Assembly: GCA_021732785.1 (NCBI GenBank)
Contig: JAKFUG010000039.1
Location: 1-49,878 of the forward strand
DNA: 49,878 nt
Source: Planctomycetaceae bacterium
GTDB lineage: Bacteria; Planctomycetota; Planctomycetia; Planctomycetales; Planctomycetaceae
Reading direction: 5' to 3'
Position 1 is the first letter of the stretch; each line of letters opens with the position of its first letter. The notes below the pieces were generated by a model. That model did no database searches, had not been told where the DNA came from, and saw only the letters and a program-made list of their open reading frames with translations. Positions 7,996-19,825 of this stretch are shown piece after piece. The translations under genes and the position numbers were made by a program.

Positions 7996-9108
7996 ATGCT
8001 TTTGTCCTGTTCCCGGAATGCTTTGACGACGGCGTTTACGGCTGTCAGCGGGGTCGTGCCCAGTCGCACTACCAAGGAAATTCTGAAGAACGTCAAGCTG
8101 ACGGTGGCGCAGAACACGGCGACGTTGATCGGGACCGACAGCGAAATCGGCATGCGGTGCATCGTGCCGGATGTCACGGCGGATTCCGGCGGCGAGGCGT
8201 TGCTGCCGACGGCTCGCGTGCTGCAGATTCTCCGCGAACTATCCGACGACACGGTGAAGATCGAAATCGCCGGAGACGCGATGTGGATTCGGAGCGGATC
8301 GAGCGAGTTCCGCCTGTCCGCCGAAGACCCCGCGGAGTTCCCGCCCGTCGCCGGGTTTGACGACGACAGTTTTTTTGTCGTGTCGGCTCATTCATTGCGA
8401 CAGTTGATCAAGCGGACGGTGTTCGCGACGGATGTGGAAAGCACGCGGTATGCCCTCGGCGGGATTCTGCTGGAACTGAGCGGCGAAACGGCGACGCTCG
8501 CCGCGACGGACAGCCGCCGGTTGGCGGTGATCTCGACCAGTTGCCGGGCGGAAGGAACGCCGACGATGCCGACGCCCCCGCCGGTCGTGCCGTCGAAGGC
8601 GATGCAGCTCATCGAGCGCGTGTTGGGGGATGGCGAAGCGGAAGCGAAGATTGCAGTGCACGCGAACGACATCTCGGTGCAATGCGGCGGCGTGATTGTC
8701 ACCAGCCAGTTGGTGCAGGGCCGGTTCCCGGATTACCGCAAAGTGGTGCCGGCGTCGTTCAATGCGTTGATCGAGTTGCCGGTTGGGCCGTTTTACTCGG
8801 CGGTGCGACAATCGCAAATCGTCACCAACGAAGAAAGCCGCGGTGTGGATTTCACGTTCGCCAAGGGGACGCTACGGCTGAGCAGCCAGGCCGCGGACAT
8901 TGGCCAATCGAAGATTGAGTTGCCGATCAGCTACGACGGCGCGGATGTCACGATCACGTTTGATCCGCGGTACATCTCCGACTTCCTGCGGGTGCTGGAC
9001 CCGAGCACGTCGGTGCAGTTTAAGCTGATCGACCACGAAAGCGCCGCGGTGCTGGGAGCGGATGGGAATTACACGTATGTGATTATGCCGTTGGCGCGGG
9101 ACCGCTAA
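7996..9108 (+). CDS. dnaN: DNA polymerase III beta sliding clamp
   Basis: A 370-residue protein matching the usual length of the beta clamp (~366-380). It dimerises into a ring that tethers the replicative polymerase to DNA. The three topologically equal domains are visible: domain 1 (LSCSRNALTTAFTAVSGVVPSRTT), domain 2 (RQLIKRTVFATDVESTRYALGG, then ATDSRRLAV), and domain 3 (VTNEESRGVDFTF, DVTITFDPRYISDFLRVL). The conserved C-terminus YVIMPLARDR forms part of the protein-binding pocket. It is followed by the DUF721 gene and gyrB, an order in which recF is missing. Expressed probably from the extended -10 promoter at 7934. Confidence 0.97.
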   Translation: MLLSCSRNALTTAFTAVSGVVPSRTTKEILKNVKLTVAQNTATLIGTDSEIGMRCIVPDVTADSGGEALLPTARVLQILRELSDDTVKIEIAGDAMWIRSGSSEFRLSAEDPAEFPPVAGFDDDSFFVVSAHSLRQLIKRTVFATDVESTRYALGGILLELSGETATLAATDSRRLAVISTSCRAEGTPTMPTPPPVVPSKAMQLIERVLGDGEAEAKIAVHANDISVQCGGVIVTSQLVQGRFPDYRKVVPASFNALIELPVGPFYSAVRQSQIVTNEESRGVDFTFAKGTLRLSSQAADIGQSKIELPISYDGADVTITFDPRYISDFLRVLDPSTSVQFKLIDHESAAVLGADGNYTYVIMPLARDR

Positions 9109-9112
9109 GTAA

Positions 9113-9268
9113 TGAAATTCCAAGTTCCAAAATCCAAATTCCAAACAAGCTCCAAGGGAGAAAAATTCCAAACGAAGATGGGCTGAAATCGACACAGCTT
9201 CGTCATTCGTTTGGAATTTGGAATTTGAATCTTGTTTGGAACTTGGCATTTGGAATTTGGAACTTCAC
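9113..9268. repeat. Imperfect inverted repeat of TTCCAA/TTGGAA words
   Basis: The gap between dnaN and the dciA-like gene is filled by a low-complexity inverted repeat. The left arm (about 9115-9174) is made of words such as AATTCCAAGTTCCAAAATCC; the right arm (about 9205-9267) carries the complements such as TTTGGAATTTGGAA. Transcribed RNA could form a long imperfect hairpin. The composition is AT-rich compared with flanking genes. It resembles repeated filler seen between planctomycete genes; whether it terminates dnaN transcription is unknown. Confidence 0.65.
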
Positions 9269-9273
9269 ACACG

Positions 9274-9567
9274 ATGGCCGACCCGTTGCCCCTTGCCAAT
9301 GCTCTCGCCGAATTGATCGCGGTGCGGGGTTACGCGCGGCGGCAGGCGGATGCGGACTTGCAGGCGGCGTGGGAAACGGCGATCGAACGGCAATGGCCGG
9401 GTCAGACCCACGCCTCAAGAGTGGTCCGCGGCGTATTGCAGGTGACAGTGACGTCCTCGGCGTTGTTGAGCGAGTTGTCGGCGTTTCATCAAGCCGCGTT
9501 GACGACCGCGTTACAGAATCAAGCCCCCCATTTACGCATCAAAAGTATTAAGTTCCGATTGAAATGA
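9274..9567 (+). CDS. DUF721 protein, DciA-like replicative helicase loader
   Basis: A 97-residue protein of the DUF721/DciA family. DciA is the ancestral loader that delivers DnaB helicase to the origin in most bacteria lacking DnaC/DnaI. The family features are a short N-terminal helix (PLANALAELIAVRGYARRQ), the conserved aromatic W in the WETAIERQWPGQTHASRV region, and the KH-like strand-helix-strand part (GVLQVTVTSSALLSELSAFH). The ATG at 9274 is preferred; an in-frame ATG at 9232 falls inside the upstream inverted repeat. Position between dnaN and gyrB supports a replication role. Confidence is high for DUF721, moderate for DciA function. Confidence 0.8.
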   Translation: MADPLPLANALAELIAVRGYARRQADADLQAAWETAIERQWPGQTHASRVVRGVLQVTVTSSALLSELSAFHQAALTTALQNQAPHLRIKSIKFRLK

Positions 9568-9568
9568 T

Positions 9569-9637
9569 TTCCGCGCTTGCCGCTTTGCAGGATGCCAGGA
9601 CGATGCTCTGGGATCCTGCAAAGCGGCAAGCGCGGAA
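9569..9637. repeat. Perfect 25-bp hairpin directly before gyrB
   Basis: TTCCGCGCTTGCCGCTTTGC begins the left arm (9569-9593); the right arm at 9613-9637 is its exact reverse complement over 25 bp, with a 19-nt loop. The right arm ends one base before the AGGAG that precedes gyrB. There is no T-run, so it is not a classical terminator. It could be a mobile palindromic element or a 5'-leader structure affecting gyrB translation. Confidence 0.85.
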
Positions 9638-9640
9638 TAG

Positions 9641-12139
<2,499 letters not shown>

Positions 12140-12194
12140 CGCTTGCGGTTTCGCGCCCCGCGCAGATCAACCGAGTGCCCGGAACGCCCGCACC

Positions 12195-12692
12195 ATGTCG
12201 CAGATCGAACTCTGGCAACTGCTGGCAAACATCGTGACGGTGTTCGGCTTGCCGGTGGCGATTTACATCTTTATGCAGGAACAGCGCAAGGAGCGCGAGA
12301 ACGAAGACGAAGAGGTCTACCAGCTTCTGTCCGATGCCTACAGCGATTTTTTGAAGCTCGTCCTCGCCAATCCCGATTTGCGGCTGCGGACCCAATCGGC
12401 AACGCCGAATCTCACTGACGAACAGCGTGAGCGGATGATGGTGCTGCTCGACATTCTCATCTCGCTGTTCGAGCGCGCGTACCTCACCGCGTACGACGAA
12501 CCGATGTCCGACAAGCAGCGCCGCCGCTGGCACTCGTGGGACGACTTCATGCGGGAATGGTGCCGCCGCGATGACTTCCGCGCGGCGTTGCCCCGTCTGC
12601 TGCAGGGAGAAGACGAGGACTTTGCGGAATATATCCAGCGCATCGCCAGGGAAGAAGCGGCCGCACTCACGGAAGCGGCATCGACGTTGTAG
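12195..12692 (+). CDS. Small membrane-anchored protein of unknown function
   Basis: A 165-residue protein. One transmembrane helix lies near the N-terminus (LWQLLANIVTVFGLPVAIYIF); the rest is charged and mainly helical (EQRKERENEDEEVYQLLSDA), ending with HSWDDFMREWCRRDDFR and a YIQRIAREE tail. The layout suggests a cytoplasmic helical domain tethered to the inner membrane. Similar uncharacterised proteins with a W-D-D-[FY]-M-[RK]-E-W core occur in diverse bacteria. It sits 55 bp behind gyrB and ends facing glgX. No function can be assigned. Confidence 0.6.
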   Translation: MSQIELWQLLANIVTVFGLPVAIYIFMQEQRKERENEDEEVYQLLSDAYSDFLKLVLANPDLRLRTQSATPNLTDEQRERMMVLLDILISLFERAYLTAYDEPMSDKQRRRWHSWDDFMREWCRRDDFRAALPRLLQGEDEDFAEYIQRIAREEAAALTEAASTL

Positions 12693-12808
12693 CTGGCTCG
12701 TCTCTTCGGGACAACACGCGACTGGACGACGGTCAGCGCGTGGCGCTCACCCTGATTCCATTATGCGTAACCGGACACGGCCGTGGCACACAATCAATCC
12801 ACGAACTG

Positions 12809-14998
12809 CTAACCGGGCACGTGCGGCAAATCGAAAATCTGCTTGCGATCGCGGGGCAGCTCCCGTTCTTCGCCGGAAGCCCGGGCGCGAAGCACGGCCA
12901 GCGAACAAGCCCGCAACGTATAGGTCTGGCCCGCCCGCCACGATTTCTTCGCGGTCCACTCGGGAACGTATGTGTCGAACGCCAGTTCCCAGCGCTGCTT
13001 GCCGTCGGGCTTGGGCAGCGTGAACTCGATGTTCAGCGCGTGGTCGCCATTGAACAAAATCAGCAGCGTGTCGCCGTTGATGGCCTCGCCGTGCTTGTCG
13101 ACATCGAGATTGTCGCCCAGCAGCACCAACCCCAGGCACCGCGCATAACCGCGATTCCACGCCTCTTGTGACATCTCGATGCCCGACGGTTCCAGCCACG
13201 TCGCGGGCTTGACCGATTTGCTGCGCAGGGGTTGATCGTGAAAGAAACGCCGTTGCTGCAACACGGGTTGATTGCGCCAGAATTCGATGAGGGACGTGGT
13301 AAATCTCAGCAGCGAGACATCGTCCAGATCGTGATTCCAGTCCAACCAACTGATCTCGTTGTCCTGGCAGTAAACGTTGTTATTTCCCCCCTGGGTGTGA
13401 CCAAATTCGTCGCCGGCCAGAATCATTGGCACGCCTTGCGACAGCATCAGCGTCGCCAGGAAATTGCGTTTCTTGCGCTCGCGAAGCTGACGGATCTCCA
13501 CATTGTCCGTGGGGCCCTCGACGCCGCAATTCCAACTGAGATTGTCCGAACAGCCATCGCGGCCCTCTTCGAGATTGGCCATGTTATGTTTATGGTCGTA
13601 GGAAACGAGATCGTTGAGGGTGAAGCCATCGTGGCACGTCACGAAATTCACACTGGCATGCGGCTGGCGGCTGTTCCAGGCGTAGAGATCGCTGCTGCCG
13701 CAAATGCGGGTCGCGAATTCGGAAATGATCCCGCCGTCCCCTTTCCAGAACCGCCGCACGCAGTCGCGGTATTTGCCGTTCCATTCGGACCAGCCCACCG
13801 GAAAGTTGCCCACCTGATAGCCCCCTTCGCCCAGGTCCCACGGTTCGGCGATCAGCTTCACCTGCGACAGAACAGGGTCCTGGTGGATGATGTCGAAGAA
13901 GGCTCCCAGCTTGTCGACTTCGTGAAGTTCGCGGGCCAACGTACTGGCCAGGTCGAAACGAAAACCATCGACGTGCATGTCCAGCACCCAATAGCGCAGG
14001 CTGTCCATGATGAGTTGCAACACGCGCGGATTCTGCACGTTCAGCGTGTTTCCGCAGCCGGTGTAGTCGATATGAAAGCGGCGGTTCTTCCGCGAGAGCC
14101 GATAGTACGAGGCGTTATCGATCCCGCGGAAAGAAAGATGCGGACCGAGCTGATTCCCTTCCGCCGAGTGGTTGTAAACCACGTCGAGAATCACTTCGAG
14201 ACCCGCCGAATGGAGATGGCTGACCATCGTCTTGAATTCGCGGACGGTTTCACTGTAGGCGCTGCGAGCGCGAAAGCGCATATCGGGAGCGAAATACGCC
14301 AGCGTGTTGTAACCCCAGTAGTTCGAGAGACCGTTTTCGACCAGATGGCGATCGATGGCGTGATGATGCACCGGCAGCAATTCGATGGCCGTGACACCGA
14401 GCTTCTTGAAGTGTCGAATCGCGGCATCGCAACTGATCCCGGAATACGTGCCGCGAAGTGGCTCGGGGATACCGGGGTTCTGCTGGGTGAAGCCTTTGAC
14501 GTGAACTTCGTAAATGACGGTTTGATGCAAGGGGGTGTGCGGTGCCCGGTCGTTCCCCCACGTAAAGGCGGGATCGATGACCGCAGCCAGCGGCGCGGAG
14601 GCGGCGTTATCGCGGGTGTCGAAAGACAGATCTTCCGCGGGGTCGCCAATCTTGTAGCCGAACATTTCATCGCCCCATTGCGCTGAGCGGACGATCTCCT
14701 TGGCATAGGGATCGAGCAGCACCTTATGGGGATTGAAACGATGCCCGTTCAACGGATCGAACGGGCCATGCACGCGAAAGCCGTAGATATTCCCCGGACG
14801 CATTTCCGGGAAATATCCATGCCAGACCTGATCCGTCTGTTCGGGCAAACTGACGCGGATCGATTCGGCCTTCGCATCGATCGAATCAAACAAACAAAAC
14901 TCGACCCGTGTGGCGTTCTCGGAATAAATGGCCACGTTCACGCCGCGGCCATCCCATGTGGCCCCGAGCGGATACGGACTTCCCGGCCAAACTCGCAT
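12809..14998 (-). CDS. glgX: Glycogen debranching enzyme (isoamylase type)
   Basis: A 729-residue GH13 enzyme of the GlgX/TreX group that hydrolyses alpha-1,6 branches of glycogen. An N-terminal CBM48-like domain (residues ~1-150) begins VWPGSPYPLGATWDGRGVN. The catalytic barrel shows EVHVKGFT, the nucleophile D349 in DGFRFDLAS, acid/base E385 in LIAEPWDLG and the transition-state pair H456-D457 in VTCHDGFTLND. GDEFGHTQGGNNNVYCQDN is typical of the group. Length matches the family (~700). It is transcribed in the same direction as glgB, whose stop is 75 bp upstream of the glgX start, so a glgB-glgX operon is likely. Acts in the cytoplasm in glycogen breakdown. Confidence 0.93.
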   Translation of the reverse strand: MRVWPGSPYPLGATWDGRGVNVAIYSENATRVEFCLFDSIDAKAESIRVSLPEQTDQVWHGYFPEMRPGNIYGFRVHGPFDPLNGHRFNPHKVLLDPYAKEIVRSAQWGDEMFGYKIGDPAEDLSFDTRDNAASAPLAAVIDPAFTWGNDRAPHTPLHQTVIYEVHVKGFTQQNPGIPEPLRGTYSGISCDAAIRHFKKLGVTAIELLPVHHHAIDRHLVENGLSNYWGYNTLAYFAPDMRFRARSAYSETVREFKTMVSHLHSAGLEVILDVVYNHSAEGNQLGPHLSFRGIDNASYYRLSRKNRRFHIDYTGCGNTLNVQNPRVLQLIMDSLRYWVLDMHVDGFRFDLASTLARELHEVDKLGAFFDIIHQDPVLSQVKLIAEPWDLGEGGYQVGNFPVGWSEWNGKYRDCVRRFWKGDGGIISEFATRICGSSDLYAWNSRQPHASVNFVTCHDGFTLNDLVSYDHKHNMANLEEGRDGCSDNLSWNCGVEGPTDNVEIRQLRERKKRNFLATLMLSQGVPMILAGDEFGHTQGGNNNVYCQDNEISWLDWNHDLDDVSLLRFTTSLIEFWRNQPVLQQRRFFHDQPLRSKSVKPATWLEPSGIEMSQEAWNRGYARCLGLVLLGDNLDVDKHGEAINGDTLLILFNGDHALNIEFTLPKPDGKQRWELAFDTYVPEWTAKKSWRAGQTYTLRACSLAVLRARASGEERELPRDRKQIFDLPHVPG

Positions 14999-15073
14999 AC
15001 CTCGCAGACTCCCGCTGGACTATAGAATTCATCGATTGAGCGCCGATTCGAGCCGGACGACATCATAGCCAGA

Positions 15074-17041
15074 TCATGATCCCGATGGGGAAGCCGACGG
15101 CAGAAGTGCCGGTTTGAAATAAACACACGACAACGGCGGCAACAGCGCCGTCAGCGAAAACGGCCGTCCGTGATGGCCGACGGATGTGGCTTTCACGCCC
15201 CCGAGATTGCCCGCGCCGGTGCCGCCGTATTCCTTGGCATTGCTGTTGAGCACTTCCCGCCAAGGACCGCCGCAGGGAACGCCGATGCGATAATTCTCCC
15301 GCGGAACCGGCGTGAAATTGCAGGCAATGAGCAGGAAATCCCCCGGCTGTTCGCCCTTTCGCAGAAAGGTGAGCACGCTGCGATCGGCATCGTCGCAATC
15401 GATCCACTCGAAGCCCGCCTGCGCACAATCCAGTTGATGCAGTGCGGTCTCGCCGACATACGTCCGATTCAAAATCTCCAGCCACGCCCGCAAACCTTCG
15501 TGCGTCGGCAATTTCAAGAGCCCCCAATTGAGGCCGCGGTCGTGATTCCATTCTTCGGCCTGCCCCAACTCGGCACCCATGAACAGCAGCTTCTTGCCGG
15601 GCATGCCGAACATGTAGCCGTACAGCAGCCGCAGTCCGGCCCGCTTCTGCCAGTCGTCGCCGGCCATCTTGCCGTACAGCGAACCCTTTCCATGCACGAC
15701 TTCGTCATGCGACATCGGCAGTACGAAGTTCTCCTGAAACGCATACATCATGCGAAACGTCAGACTTCCCTGATGATGTTTGCGCAGAATCGGATCGAGC
15801 TGCATGTACTTCAGCGTGTCGTGCATCCAGCCCATGTCCCACTTCAACCCAAAGCCCAAACCACCGTCGTACAACGGCCGCGACACCTTCGGCCACGCGG
15901 TCGATTCCTCGGCAATGGTCTGCACGTCAGGAAAGCGTCGATAAACCTCGCGATTCAGTTGCTTCAGAAAGTCGATCGCTTCCAGATTTTCGCGACCGCC
16001 AAACACATTGGGGATCCATTCGCCGGCCTTGCGGGAATAGTCGAGATACAACATCGACGCCACGGCATCGACCCGCAGTCCATCAAAATGGAATTTATCC
16101 AGCCAGAAGAGCGCACTGCTCATCAGGAAACTGCGAACTTCCGTCCGACCGTAATTGAAGATGTAGCTGTTCCAGTCGGGATGAAAGCCTTTTCGCGGAT
16201 CGGCATGTTCGAAGAGGTGCGTGCCGTCGAAAAAACCGAGCCCGTGTTCGTCGTTCGGGAAGTGCGACGGGACCCAGTCGAGCAGCACGCCGATCCCGTT
16301 CTGATGCAATTGGTCGATGAGATACATCAAATCCTGCGGCGTACCGTAACGGCTGGTCGCCGCGAAATAGCCCGTCGTCTGATAGCCCCACGATCCGTAA
16401 AAGGGGTGCTCCGTGAGGGGGAGAAATTCGACATGCGTGAAACCCATTTTCAACACGTGTTCGACCAGGGGCTCGGCCACTTCACGATAGGAGAGCACGC
16501 GATCGGGCTGATCGGGCAACCGCCGCCAGGAGCCGAGATGGACTTCATAAGTGGAAATCGGGGCTTGGCGATGGTTGTGTTGAACACGGCGTTGCATCCA
16601 CTGTTGATCGTGCCATTCGTAGTCGAGGTCCCAAACGAATGACCCGGTGTGCGGGGCCACTTCGCAAGAGATCCCAAAGGGATCGGCCTTGTTCACGCAA
16701 TAGCCTTGCACGCGTGATTCGATGTGATATTTGTAGTTCGCGCCCCGTTTCACATCGGGAACAAAACCTTCGTGAATGCCCGAATTGCCCCGCAGTTGCA
16801 GCGGATTTTTCCGTGGAGCCCACCCATTGAAATCACCGATGACCGACACCCGCTCGGCATTCGGTGCCCAGACGCTGAAGTGCGCGCCGTCCTGGCCGTC
16901 CATGCGGGTCAGGTGGGCACCCATCTTTTCGTAAAGCTGGCTGTGAGTTCCCTGGTTGAAGAGAAAGAGATCGTCGTTCGTCAACAGCGAACTGGCGGGC
17001 TTCGCGATCAAGTCGCTCGGGCTTGAGCTCCGCTTCATCAT
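15074..17041 (-). CDS. glgB: 1,4-alpha-glucan branching enzyme
   Basis: A 655-residue GH13 branching enzyme that cuts alpha-1,4 chains and re-attaches them by alpha-1,6 links in glycogen synthesis. The CBM48 domain appears at about 45-150 ([21 protein letters not shown]). The barrel has [22 protein letters not shown], nucleophile D325 in [18 protein letters not shown], acid E378 in QTIAEES, and [15 protein letters not shown]. The end is [10 protein letters not shown] followed by a beta-sandwich. Length is typical (630-730). The start at 17041 is followed by a second ATG at 17038. Upstream in the same orientation lies a maltokinase remnant, hinting that a trehalose/maltose-1-phosphate gene once led the operon. 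Confidence 0.95.
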   Translation of the reverse strand: MMKRSSSPSDLIAKPASSLLTNDDLFLFNQGTHSQLYEKMGAHLTRMDGQDGAHFSVWAPNAERVSVIGDFNGWAPRKNPLQLRGNSGIHEGFVPDVKRGANYKYHIESRVQGYCVNKADPFGISCEVAPHTGSFVWDLDYEWHDQQWMQRRVQHNHRQAPISTYEVHLGSWRRLPDQPDRVLSYREVAEPLVEHVLKMGFTHVEFLPLTEHPFYGSWGYQTTGYFAATSRYGTPQDLMYLIDQLHQNGIGVLLDWVPSHFPNDEHGLGFFDGTHLFEHADPRKGFHPDWNSYIFNYGRTEVRSFLMSSALFWLDKFHFDGLRVDAVASMLYLDYSRKAGEWIPNVFGGRENLEAIDFLKQLNREVYRRFPDVQTIAEESTAWPKVSRPLYDGGLGFGLKWDMGWMHDTLKYMQLDPILRKHHQGSLTFRMMYAFQENFVLPMSHDEVVHGKGSLYGKMAGDDWQKRAGLRLLYGYMFGMPGKKLLFMGAELGQAEEWNHDRGLNWGLLKLPTHEGLRAWLEILNRTYVGETALHQLDCAQAGFEWIDCDDADRSVLTFLRKGEQPGDFLLIACNFTPVPRENYRIGVPCGGPWREVLNSNAKEYGGTGAGNLGGVKATSVGHHGRPFSLTALLPPLSCVYFKPALLPSASPSGS

Positions 17042-17129
17042 GGGGGACGTTCACTTTCACGTTGACGGTTTCGTGACCGGACTGACAGGGGGTTGCGGCG
17101 ACGGACTTCTTCTCGGGCAGGCTCACCAT

Positions 17130-17287
17130 TCAATCGAGCACGCCACGAATCGGAATCGAAATCCAACAGGGACGATGATTCATCTCGTAGTCTAACTCAT
17201 ACAGCGACTTTTCGAGCAAGGAATTGCTCGTCGCCGAGGTGTTAAACGATTTCAGCATCGCGCTGCTGACCGGCTGAAGAAGATCGG
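17130..17287 (-). pseudogene. C-terminal remnant of a maltokinase / TreS-maltokinase fusion
   Basis: The minus strand between glgB and the oxidoreductase reads LLEKSLYELDYEMNHRPCWI followed by SIPIRGVLD and a stop. This matches the conserved tail of maltokinases (Pep2/Mak and TreS-Mak fusions: LLEKA-YE--YELNNRP-WV-IPL-G). Only ~50 residues remain, and the upstream part of the gene is replaced by the 3' end of the Gfo/Idh gene ending at 17288. Maltokinase makes maltose-1-phosphate for the GlgE glycogen route and is often clustered with glgB. The match was made by eye from the motif. Confidence 0.6.
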
Positions 17288-18280
17288 TTACGACCGGGCG
17301 GCGGCATCCAGCTTGTCGAGCCAGCGCTGAACCTGCATGGCGTCCCGATACGTCGCCCCCGCGGGCACGCCCTGCAAACCGCGGACGACACGGCTGAAAG
17401 TCCGCTGCTCTTCGGCCATCATCCCCGTGGGGCCCGATGGGGCCGTGCGGATTTCCAACGGCATCGGCCATCGCGCACGGTCATCCCAGACTTCAAACGG
17501 CCGCGGGTTGGGAACAATCCGGGCGGCCCAGTCGGTCGCGAAGATTTCCATGCGGTCAAACCCGCGCGGCGGCATGCCGACGGGCGTCGTGTACGACGAC
17601 ACGCAATTCGCCAGCGTTCCACAACTCCACTGGAGCTGTGCCGATGCCACGTCAATCGCCCCACTGGCGGTGCGGTGATATTGTGCGCTGAATCTCACCG
17701 GCTCGGCACAATTCATCAGTACCTGCAGGCAATACAGGTCATGCACCATCGTGGCATACAACGGGTTCTCACCGGGGAAATCGTGAACGATGCTCGCCGG
17801 CCGATGCCGTGCGCAGTCGATGTAGGATAAACCACCGCGCCGCGCGACTTCATCGCGCAGTCCGCGAAATTCGCTGTTGAACAGCAGGATATGACCGATC
17901 ATCAAGTTGGAGGAATCGTCGTGCACCAGCGGCGCAAGCCGTTCAGCGTCCTCCAGCGTGTCGGCCACGGGCTTTTCGAGCAGCACGGTTTTACCCGCTC
18001 GCAGCAGCGTCTCGGTGACGCACACATGGTCTTCCGTAGAGCAGGCGACAATCCACGCTTCGGCTTCCGATTCGTCGAGGGCACGCTCGAGATCGGTCCA
18101 ACCGGGTACGCTCGGCAACTCGGTTCGCAGTGCATCGAGACTCGCTTGCCGCCGCGCGACGACGCCGACGAGTTCCATCTCCGACAGGCAGGACGCTGTC
18201 AGGGAATGCAATCGCCCGAAGCGACCGAGTCCGATCACGCCTACCCGGACAGGCCGAAACTCCGCGACATTTTTTGCCAT
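17288..18280 (-). CDS. Gfo/Idh/MocA family NAD(P)-dependent oxidoreductase
   Basis: A 330-residue dehydrogenase. The Rossmann NAD(P)-binding motif is VGVIGLGRFGRLHSL near the N-terminus, followed by the conserved EKPVADTLEDAERL with the family's E-K-P. The C-terminal half is the mixed alpha/beta substrate domain; ATMVHDLYCLQVL contains the His-Asp pair often found at the active site. Such enzymes oxidise or reduce sugar derivatives, inositols or related polyols; the substrate cannot be told. It is divergent from the DUF1501 gene across 127 bp, and its 3' end abuts the maltokinase remnant, suggesting that a rearrangement placed it here. Confidence 0.85.
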   Translation of the reverse strand: MAKNVAEFRPVRVGVIGLGRFGRLHSLTASCLSEMELVGVVARRQASLDALRTELPSVPGWTDLERALDESEAEAWIVACSTEDHVCVTETLLRAGKTVLLEKPVADTLEDAERLAPLVHDDSSNLMIGHILLFNSEFRGLRDEVARRGGLSYIDCARHRPASIVHDFPGENPLYATMVHDLYCLQVLMNCAEPVRFSAQYHRTASGAIDVASAQLQWSCGTLANCVSSYTTPVGMPPRGFDRMEIFATDWAARIVPNPRPFEVWDDRARWPMPLEIRTAPSGPTGMMAEEQRTFSRVVRGLQGVPAGATYRDAMQVQRWLDKLDAAARS

Positions 18281-18407
18281 GAAACACCCTTAATGATGAA
18301 GAGACCATGTTCCCATAAACGATAGTGCATGTTAAGCTTCGTCGAGGCGATCACGTGGAATTTCGCATGATCACCCAGAGACCGGCCAATTGAGCGGAGT
18401 GTGCGGG

Positions 18408-19805
18408 ATGTTGAATCTGCTGGGACGACCGTCATCCGGAGGCGGCTTTTGCGACGGCCTCTCGCGCCGGAATTTCCTGCAGATTGGCACGCTGGCGGCT
18501 TTGGGAACCGGTGGCGGATGGTCGCTGCCATCGATTCTGCGCGCCGAAGCCAACACGGGTTCCAGCCGCCGGCCGAAGTCGGTCATCATGATTTATCTGG
18601 TGGGCGGGCCGCCGCATCAGGACATGTTCGACCTCAAGCCGGAAGCCCCGCGCGAGATTGCCGGGCCGTGGCGACCGATCGCCACCAATGTCCCCGGCAT
18701 GGAAATCTGCGAGGCGTTTCCAAGACTGGCGGGCATAGCCGACAAATTCACGGTGATCCGTTCGCTCGTCGGCAATCAGGCCGATCACGACGCCATTCAG
18801 GTGTTCAACGGGCATCACCCCCGGAAGATCAAGCCGTCGGGAGGATGGCCGCAATTCGGGTCGATGGTCTCCAAAGTTCAGGGGCCTGCCGATTCGGCGA
18901 CGCCGCCGTATGTCAGCCTGTGTTATCAATGCACGCACGGCCCCTACAACGAACCCGGTCCGGGCTTTCTGGGAACCGCTCAATCGGCTTTCCGCCCGCT
19001 GGGTCCCACGCGCGACGACATGGTCCTCAACGGTGTGACCCTGGAACGGCTTGGCGACCGTTCTTCTCTGAGAAAAAGCTTTGACCGTCTTCGCCGCGAA
19101 GTTGATACCACAACGATGATGTCGGGAATCGATGCGTTTACCGAACAGGCGATGGGGCTGCTGACGTCATCGCGATTGGCGGAAGCGCTCGATATCACCA
19201 AAGAAGATCCGCGAACGATCGCCCGTTACGGGACCGGCGATCCGAAAGTTTTCATGGACGGCAACGGCGCCCCGCGCGTGCCGCAAAGCCTGTTGCTCGC
19301 GCGGCGGATGATCGAAGCGGGAGTCCGCGTCGTCACCTTGAACTACAGCAAGTGGGACTGGCACGGCGGGCTGAACGCCGAAGGACGGGCCAATAACTCC
19401 ATCTTCCTGCGTGAAGCCGAGGACTTCCCCGTTTTCGATCAATGCGTCAGCGCGCTGGTGGAAGACCTGCACGTGCGCGGCCTTGCGGAGGACTGCGCCG
19501 TCGTGGTCTGGGGCGAGTTCGGCCGCACGCCAAAGATCAGCGCCCAAGTCGGCCGCGATCACTGGCCGCAGGTCAATTGCGCGTTGCTGGCCGGTGGTGG
19601 CATGCGGCATGGACAGGTGATTGGGGCCACCGATCGGATTGCCGGCGAAGCGATCGCCCGGCCCGTGACCTTCGGCGAAGTCTACGCCACGCTCTTCCGC
19701 CATCTGGGGATCGATTCGCAGCGGACAACCATCACCGATTTGAACGGCCGGCCGCAATACCTCGTCGAAGACGACGCCGTCGTCATGCCGGAATTGCTGG
19801 GGTAA
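18408..19805 (+). CDS. DUF1501 protein with Tat signal
   Basis: A ~465-residue DUF1501 protein, a family greatly expanded in planctomycetes and structurally related to alkaline phosphatase/sulfatase-fold hydrolases. The start at 18408 (MLNLLGRPSS) is chosen because the family usually begins like this shortly before the twin-arginine signal, here LSRRNFLQIGTLAALGTGG; an in-frame ATG at 18390 is the alternative. Core motifs seen are VIMIYLVGGPPHQDMFDLKP, RSLVGNQADHDA, WDWHGGLN, VVVWGEFGRTPKI and GRDHWPQVN. The Tat signal implies folded export, perhaps with a metal. Enzymatic activity is not established. Such genes are often paired with DUF1549/1553 genes, but the nearest one here is ~12 kb away. 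Confidence 0.9.
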   Translation: MLNLLGRPSSGGGFCDGLSRRNFLQIGTLAALGTGGGWSLPSILRAEANTGSSRRPKSVIMIYLVGGPPHQDMFDLKPEAPREIAGPWRPIATNVPGMEICEAFPRLAGIADKFTVIRSLVGNQADHDAIQVFNGHHPRKIKPSGGWPQFGSMVSKVQGPADSATPPYVSLCYQCTHGPYNEPGPGFLGTAQSAFRPLGPTRDDMVLNGVTLERLGDRSSLRKSFDRLRREVDTTTMMSGIDAFTEQAMGLLTSSRLAEALDITKEDPRTIARYGTGDPKVFMDGNGAPRVPQSLLLARRMIEAGVRVVTLNYSKWDWHGGLNAEGRANNSIFLREAEDFPVFDQCVSALVEDLHVRGLAEDCAVVVWGEFGRTPKISAQVGRDHWPQVNCALLAGGGMRHGQVIGATDRIAGEAIARPVTFGEVYATLFRHLGIDSQRTTITDLNGRPQYLVEDDAVVMPELLG

Positions 19806-19825
19806 GAACTCAACCTACGCCGTAA

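Noticed and set aside
9569-9637. Rho-independent terminator after the dciA-like gene
   Set aside because: The stem is strong but no T-run follows on either strand, and it is immediately next to the gyrB start.
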